Assembly (NCBI RefSeq): GCF_028829235.1
Contig: NZ_JAIWJY010000003.1
Coordinates: 248,001-312,000, forward strand
DNA length: 64,000 nt
Direction: 5' to 3'
Source: Tenacibaculum larymnensis
GTDB lineage: Bacteria > Bacteroidota > Bacteroidia > Flavobacteriales > Flavobacteriaceae
The notes beneath the pieces are model-generated. The model had not been told where the DNA came from, made no database searches, and saw only the letters and a program-made list of their open reading frames with translations. Numbering within the stretch: the first letter of the stretch is position 1; each line of letters begins with the position of its first letter. Shown here one piece after another: positions 61,001 through 64,000 of the stretch. The translations under genes were made by a program, and so were the position numbers.

Positions 61001-61245
61001 ATTCCTTTGATGTTCGAAATTATTTTTTCTAAGGGTTTGATAACTCTCGATTCTACCTCTGTAGGGCTCGCTCCTGGATACCCTACAAAAATGTCAGCCA
61101 TAGGCACATCAATCTGTGGTTCTTCTTCTCTCGGAATTAAAAAAGAACTGTACACACCAATTACCATAAACACTACCATTAATAAGATGGTAAGTTTAGA
61201 GCCGATAAACCCTTTGGCTATTTTTCCTGCTAAACCTTCTTTCAT
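58039..61245 (-). CDS. RND-family efflux pump (AcrB/CusA-like)
   Basis: 1068 aa, normal for a full-length RND permease with twelve membrane helices and two large periplasmic loops. Signs are FLIPREEEPQIDVPMADIFVGYPGASPTEVE at the N-terminus, the central helix FVTGIVVDDSIIIAENMHRH with the proton-relay Asp pair, and MIALAGIMVRNSVLLIDFVN later. Works with the adaptor and TolC-like protein upstream. Drug or metal substrate cannot be told. Confidence 0.93.
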   Translation of the reverse strand: MKEGLAGKIAKGFIGSKLTILLMVVFMVIGVYSSFLIPREEEPQIDVPMADIFVGYPGASPTEVESRVIKPLEKIISNIKGIEYVYSTSMKEQGMVIVQFYVGEDIERSFVKLYNEINKHMDQMPKGVTMPLVKTRAIDDVPMLGLTLWSENYDDYQLKQIAQELTNEIEKVNDVAITQKIGGRNREVRVVVDKDKLAASGLDFLSVTEMLKASNQQLSAGSYDKNDTEFLVTTGKFLQSAEDVKNLVVGVQQNQPIYLKQVANVLDGPEIPKNYVSFGYGQASSNASTYQSEYPAVTISVAKRKGADAMQIADVILAKVDHLRTNLIPDDVHVEVTRNYGETASQKVSELLLHLIGAIIAVTLVVMLAMGWRGGLVVFLSVPITFALTLLSYYMLDYTLNRITLFALVFVTGIVVDDSIIIAENMHRHFKMKRLPFKQAALYAINEVGNPTILATFTVIASVLPMAFVSGLMGPYMSPMPIGASIAMILSLFVALTITPYLGYIFLREKDKHGAEEKFEADETKAMQSTLIYKLYERFERPLIENKTKRWVFLGITIVLLLGSMSLFFTKSVAVKMLPFDNKNEFQVVIDMPEGTTLERTDAVTKEIAQYLATRPEVVNYQSYVGTSAPITFNGLVRHYDLRGGSNMADIQVNLVDKKDRSIQSHGIAKSMRADIQNIAKKFKANIKLVEVPPGPPVLSTIVAEVYGPDYKKQIEIANEVQNILHNTNDIVDIDWMVEDNQTEYEFVIDKEKAMLYGVAPQQIAYTLNMALSNRAVSTLYDEDASNQVGIVFALDEKEKSSVQDIAQLQIKSQHGNMVSISDLVSIEEKNSAKSIYRKNQKRVVYVMADMAGELESPAYAILGMEEKLKEIPLPKGYELNELYIKQPDFEDDYTVKWDGEWQITLEVFRDLGIAFLGVIIIIYMLIVGWFQNFKAPIVMMVAIPLSMVGIILGHWMMGAYFTATSFIGMIALAGIMVRNSVLLIDFVNLRLAEGVPLKQAVIEAGAVRTTPILLTAGTVVIGAFVILFDPIFQGLAISLMGGTITATVLTLLVVPLVYYLIERKNYK

Positions 61246-61252
61246 TTTATAT

Positions 61253-61320
61253 AATTTGAAAATTTGTTGATTTGATGATTTGAAAATGGGGTGATTGGGT
61301 CATTTTCAAATTTTCAAATT
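61253..61320. repeat. Nested inverted repeat between pump and adaptor genes
   Basis: AATTTGAAAATTTG (61253-61266) pairs perfectly with CAAATTTTCAAATT (61307-61320), and an inner pair ATTTGAAAATG / CATTTTCAAAT overlaps it. The AT-rich stem-loop may tune the ratio of adaptor to pump. Confidence 0.6.
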
Positions 61321-61324
61321 GATT

Positions 61325-62401
61325 TTATTGAATTGTAATGTTTGCTCCGTTGTATAGTTTACCTTCAGAAGAAACAATGTAGCTTTCATCGGCTGATAAG
61401 CCTGATAATACTTCTACTTGATCTCCAAAAGTTCTTCCTAAGCGTAACCAACGTAGAACAGCGGTATTACTTTGACTTACCGTGTAAACTCCAGATAATT
61501 GCCCTTTGTGTACTAAAGCTTCTGACGGAATTAAAACCATGTCAGTACTTTTTTGTGTTTTTTCAACAGGAAACTGAACCGTAGCAAACATTCCTGATAA
61601 CAAGTTGAAATCCGTTTTATCTAGGTCAATTTTAACTAAGTATTGTCCACCGGTATTCTTTGCTGAGGCACTTACTTCTGATACGTTACCTGTAACCGTT
61701 TTGTTAATTGACTTGATCGTTGCATCAACCTTAGTATCTTTTTTAATTTGAGAAATTTCACTTTCAGGTACTAACGCAGTTACTTCAAATCCGCTTTTTC
61801 CTTCAACAGAAATTAAAGGCATTCCAGGGTTTGCCATGGCACCTTTATCGATGAATTTGTTAGTTACCACTCCTGAAAATGGGGCTCTGATATTCGTGTA
61901 AGCAAACTGAGAATTGATTTCATTTCTCATCTGTTTTGCTGCTTCTAAATTCGCTTTAGCAACATTGTAATGAACAGTGATATCGTCAAATTCCTTTTGA
62001 GAAGCGCTATTTTGTTCAAATAAGTTTTTAAAGCGATTGTAATCTTTTTCAGCACTTGAAAATCCTGCTTTCGCTTTAATAATGTTGGCCTCTACTTGTG
62101 CTTTCTTAGCTTGTAAGTCGCTGTTATTTATAGATACTAATAATTGACCTTTGTTTACTTTATCACCAACTTTTACGTGTATGTTGGTTACATAGCCCAT
62201 CATTCGAGTACTTAATTCAGTACTGTTGGTAGCTTCCACTTTTCCACTTGCTGTTATAAACGGATTGTTATCATTAGCGGTTACTTTGGCAACTTTTACA
62301 TGAACTGCTGGTTTGTTGTTGGTATTGTTTGTTGTTTCTTTTTTACCACAGCTTACTACTAAAAGTGATGCGGCAAGGGCGATTGTATATATAGTTTTCA
62401 T
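61325..62401 (-). CDS. RND periplasmic adaptor (membrane fusion) lipoprotein
   Basis: 358 aa. Lipoprotein signal with Cys in LLVVSCGKKET, a barrel-sandwich (lipoyl-like) half (GYVTNIHVKVGDKVNKGQLLVSIN), a helical hairpin (about 85-160), the second lipoyl half (NIRAPFSGVVTNKFIDKGAMANPG) and beta-barrel and membrane-proximal domains. It joins the pump to the TolC-like channel. Confidence 0.93.
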   Translation of the reverse strand: MKTIYTIALAASLLVVSCGKKETTNNTNNKPAVHVKVAKVTANDNNPFITASGKVEATNSTELSTRMMGYVTNIHVKVGDKVNKGQLLVSINNSDLQAKKAQVEANIIKAKAGFSSAEKDYNRFKNLFEQNSASQKEFDDITVHYNVAKANLEAAKQMRNEINSQFAYTNIRAPFSGVVTNKFIDKGAMANPGMPLISVEGKSGFEVTALVPESEISQIKKDTKVDATIKSINKTVTGNVSEVSASAKNTGGQYLVKIDLDKTDFNLLSGMFATVQFPVEKTQKSTDMVLIPSEALVHKGQLSGVYTVSQSNTAVLRWLRLGRTFGDQVEVLSGLSADESYIVSSEGKLYNGANITIQ

Positions 62402-62408
62402 TTGTTGA

Positions 62409-63722
62409 TTATTCTTTAGTTAAAAAATCTAAGTAAGCTTTGGTATAGTTGTATTGATATACGGTTTGGTAATATTCTAATTGTTTTTGAGCGTATTGTG
62501 TTTCAACGGTTAATAAATCGGATGTTTTTTCTAACCCTTCTTTAAATCTGTTTTTTCTGATTCGTAAGGCTTCTTCCGATTGTTGTAAGGCTAACTCGGT
62601 TAGTTTTAACTGTTCCTCAGCATCAGTTAACAATCGTTTAGTATTGTTTAACTCTAATTGACTTTTAGATTTGTACTGCTCGTATTCTAATCTTGATTTT
62701 TTATACTGAGCTTTGCTTTTCTGTGCTTTTCCGTAACGTTTAGAACCTTTAAAAATGTCCCAAGTTAATTGTGCTCCTACTACATAACCACTTGCATCTG
62801 CATTGAAAATTTTATCATCATACAACTCGTAACTACCAAAGGCATTTAAACGAGGAAGAAAATCCATTTTATCAGCTTTGTGCATTTTTTGATAAGCCTC
62901 AGAAGCTAATTCCATTGCTTTAATGTCTGAACGATTTTCAGAAATCGTAATGTCAACCAGTTGATTCGTTAAGTGTACTTGCAAACTATCTGAAGGTTCA
63001 TAAATGTTATTTTGTTTTTCATTCATTAAAAAAGACAAGTAGTTAGAAGCATTTAGCACATTGCTTTTTGCTGTTTGTAACTGATTTTTTACTTCGGTAA
63101 CTCGAACTTCAACAGCTAATACATCTGCACGTTGTAAATATCCCTGCTTAAAGCTGTTTTCTGCCATTTGTTGGTTTGCTTCCGCAGCTTTTAAGGCTTT
63201 TTCTAATACTGAAACTCCCTTGTGAGCTAATTGCAATTGCATGTATGTTTTTTCAACTTCTAACAATAAATATTCTTGAGTACGTTGTGTTTGCAAGTTG
63301 GTTGCTTCCATTTTAGTTTTAGCAGCCTTACGTTGGTAAATACCGTCTAAATTCACTAAAGGTTGTTGTACTTCAATTTTAGTAGCGAAGTTTTGTGTTC
63401 GTTTCGGATTGTTTAATAAATCTGGATTAAAATCAGCTTGTGTTAAAATTTCTTGATTCAATTTACTACCAAATGCCATTAGTGGATTCGTAGTTACAAT
63501 TCCTGTATGAGAGGCAGTAATATTTGGTAAGAATACAGCATTGGTTTGCTTATAATCGGCACGTGCTTGCTGATAGTTTTGTTCAGATATTTTTAAAGAG
63601 GTGTTATTTTCCTGAACTCTTTTTAAAACTTCACCTTTTGAAATGGAAATTTTAGTTTGAGATAGGGTAGTAGCAGATATAAAAAGTGCTACCATAAATA
63701 AACTTATATATGTTGTTTTCAT
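62409..63722 (-). CDS. TolC-family outer-membrane efflux protein
   Basis: 437 aa. Signal peptide (MKTTYISLFMVALFISATTLS), then two repeated halves of long helices with VLKRVQENNTSLKISEQNYQQARADYKQ and the family end pattern LTVETQYAQKQLEYYQTVYQYNYTKAYLDF. First gene of the efflux operon, 7 bp before the adaptor. Confidence 0.92.
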   Translation of the reverse strand: MKTTYISLFMVALFISATTLSQTKISISKGEVLKRVQENNTSLKISEQNYQQARADYKQTNAVFLPNITASHTGIVTTNPLMAFGSKLNQEILTQADFNPDLLNNPKRTQNFATKIEVQQPLVNLDGIYQRKAAKTKMEATNLQTQRTQEYLLLEVEKTYMQLQLAHKGVSVLEKALKAAEANQQMAENSFKQGYLQRADVLAVEVRVTEVKNQLQTAKSNVLNASNYLSFLMNEKQNNIYEPSDSLQVHLTNQLVDITISENRSDIKAMELASEAYQKMHKADKMDFLPRLNAFGSYELYDDKIFNADASGYVVGAQLTWDIFKGSKRYGKAQKSKAQYKKSRLEYEQYKSKSQLELNNTKRLLTDAEEQLKLTELALQQSEEALRIRKNRFKEGLEKTSDLLTVETQYAQKQLEYYQTVYQYNYTKAYLDFLTKE

Positions 63723-63843
63723 TTTTACTGTTTTGTTATAGCAAAATTAGTGGCATAAAGCATAGTAGTCAGTAACTAATGTTACAATGAAAAAACGCCT
63801 AAACAAAAGTCTAGACGTTATTTACTAACAATTAAAAAATCAA

Positions 63844-64000
63844 CTAATACTTGGAAATGTTTCTGTTAAATGCGTTTAAGTGGTTGAATGAAGCGTTTAA
63901 TAAATTGGTATATACATTTATACTGTATTCATCATTGGTGTTCTTAATAGCTAACTGTAGATCTTCAATATCTTTTTCTTCAATTAACTTACCTACTTCA
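63844..64000 (-). CDS. DUF2202-like protein, C-terminal fragment
   Basis: The last 52 codons read VGKLIEEKDIEDLQLAIKNT, then DEYSINVYTNLLNASFNHLNAF and NRNISKY before a TAG. The helical pattern with HLNAF matches the end of DUF2202 (ferritin-like) proteins. The start lies beyond the window. Confidence 0.7.
   Translation of the reverse strand, partial: EVGKLIEEKDIEDLQLAIKNTNDEYSINVYTNLLNASFNHLNAFNRNISKY

Overview
The window comes from a low-GC Gram-negative bacterium of the Bacteroidota, most likely a marine Flavobacteriaceae of the Tenacibaculum type. This is inferred from protein style: a FtsI carrying a PASTA domain, an enlarged MraY, a long FtsZ tail, TTTG/TAnnTTTG-like promoters and weak Shine-Dalgarno signals. 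No species can be proven from the sequence alone.

Left chromosomal part (1-26 kb): the end of a response regulator, two tandem PepSY-like secreted proteins, a penicillin-acylase-family enzyme, an oxidative set (nitroreductase, aldehyde dehydrogenase, AlkB-type alkane hydroxylase), RluA-type pseudouridine synthase, EngB and an alpha/beta hydrolase. Then comes the complete division and cell wall cluster mraZ-rsmH-ftsL-ftsI-murE-mraY-(four-helix-bundle gene)-murD-ftsW-murG-murC-ftsQ-ftsA-ftsZ, followed by a YqeY-like gene and tRNA-Arg(TCG).

Integrated element (about 26.03-56.58 kb): a 12-bp piece of the tRNA-Arg 3' end recurs at 56566-56577, beside a tyrosine integrase, so about 30.5 kb appears to be inserted at the tRNA. 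Its core (37.8-54.2 kb) is almost entirely on the minus strand and more GC-rich than its surroundings. It holds a CI-like repressor with operators, a small HTH protein, a putative replication protein with phased TTGCG repeats, about a dozen small proteins that often carry one membrane segment, a candidate capsid gene followed by a strong hairpin, a GH108-type lysozyme, spanin-like proteins, and an ArdC-like/RecA-like fusion ATPase. I see no large terminase, portal, HK97 capsid, tape measure, tail, relaxase or conjugation gene. The best reading is a temperate tailless, membrane-containing virus, or a relative of one, that has not been obviously described. Two genes in it end at identical A10 runs, and a -1 shift at each gives a sensible extension: a membrane anchor on the lysozyme, and a missing N-terminus on the ATPase.

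Cargo: the left arm (26.5-33.8 kb) carries small membrane genes, an XRE repressor with paired operators facing a strongly structured putative RNA, a frameshifted gene, and an operon of two secreted transglutaminase-like proteins, an RHS-tip protein and an Imm11-like protein. A second cargo block (34.2-37.75 kb: GIY-YIG-like, unknown, UPF0489-like, CoiA-like nuclease) lies between the intact 3' end of the ATPase gene and a decayed copy of it. A CLC-type chloride channel sits alone between the early and structural genes.

Right chromosomal part (56.6-64 kb): a membrane-anchored zinc peptidase, then an RND efflux operon (TolC-like, adaptor, RND pump, PII-like protein, DUF2892 protein) and the end of a DUF2202-like gene.
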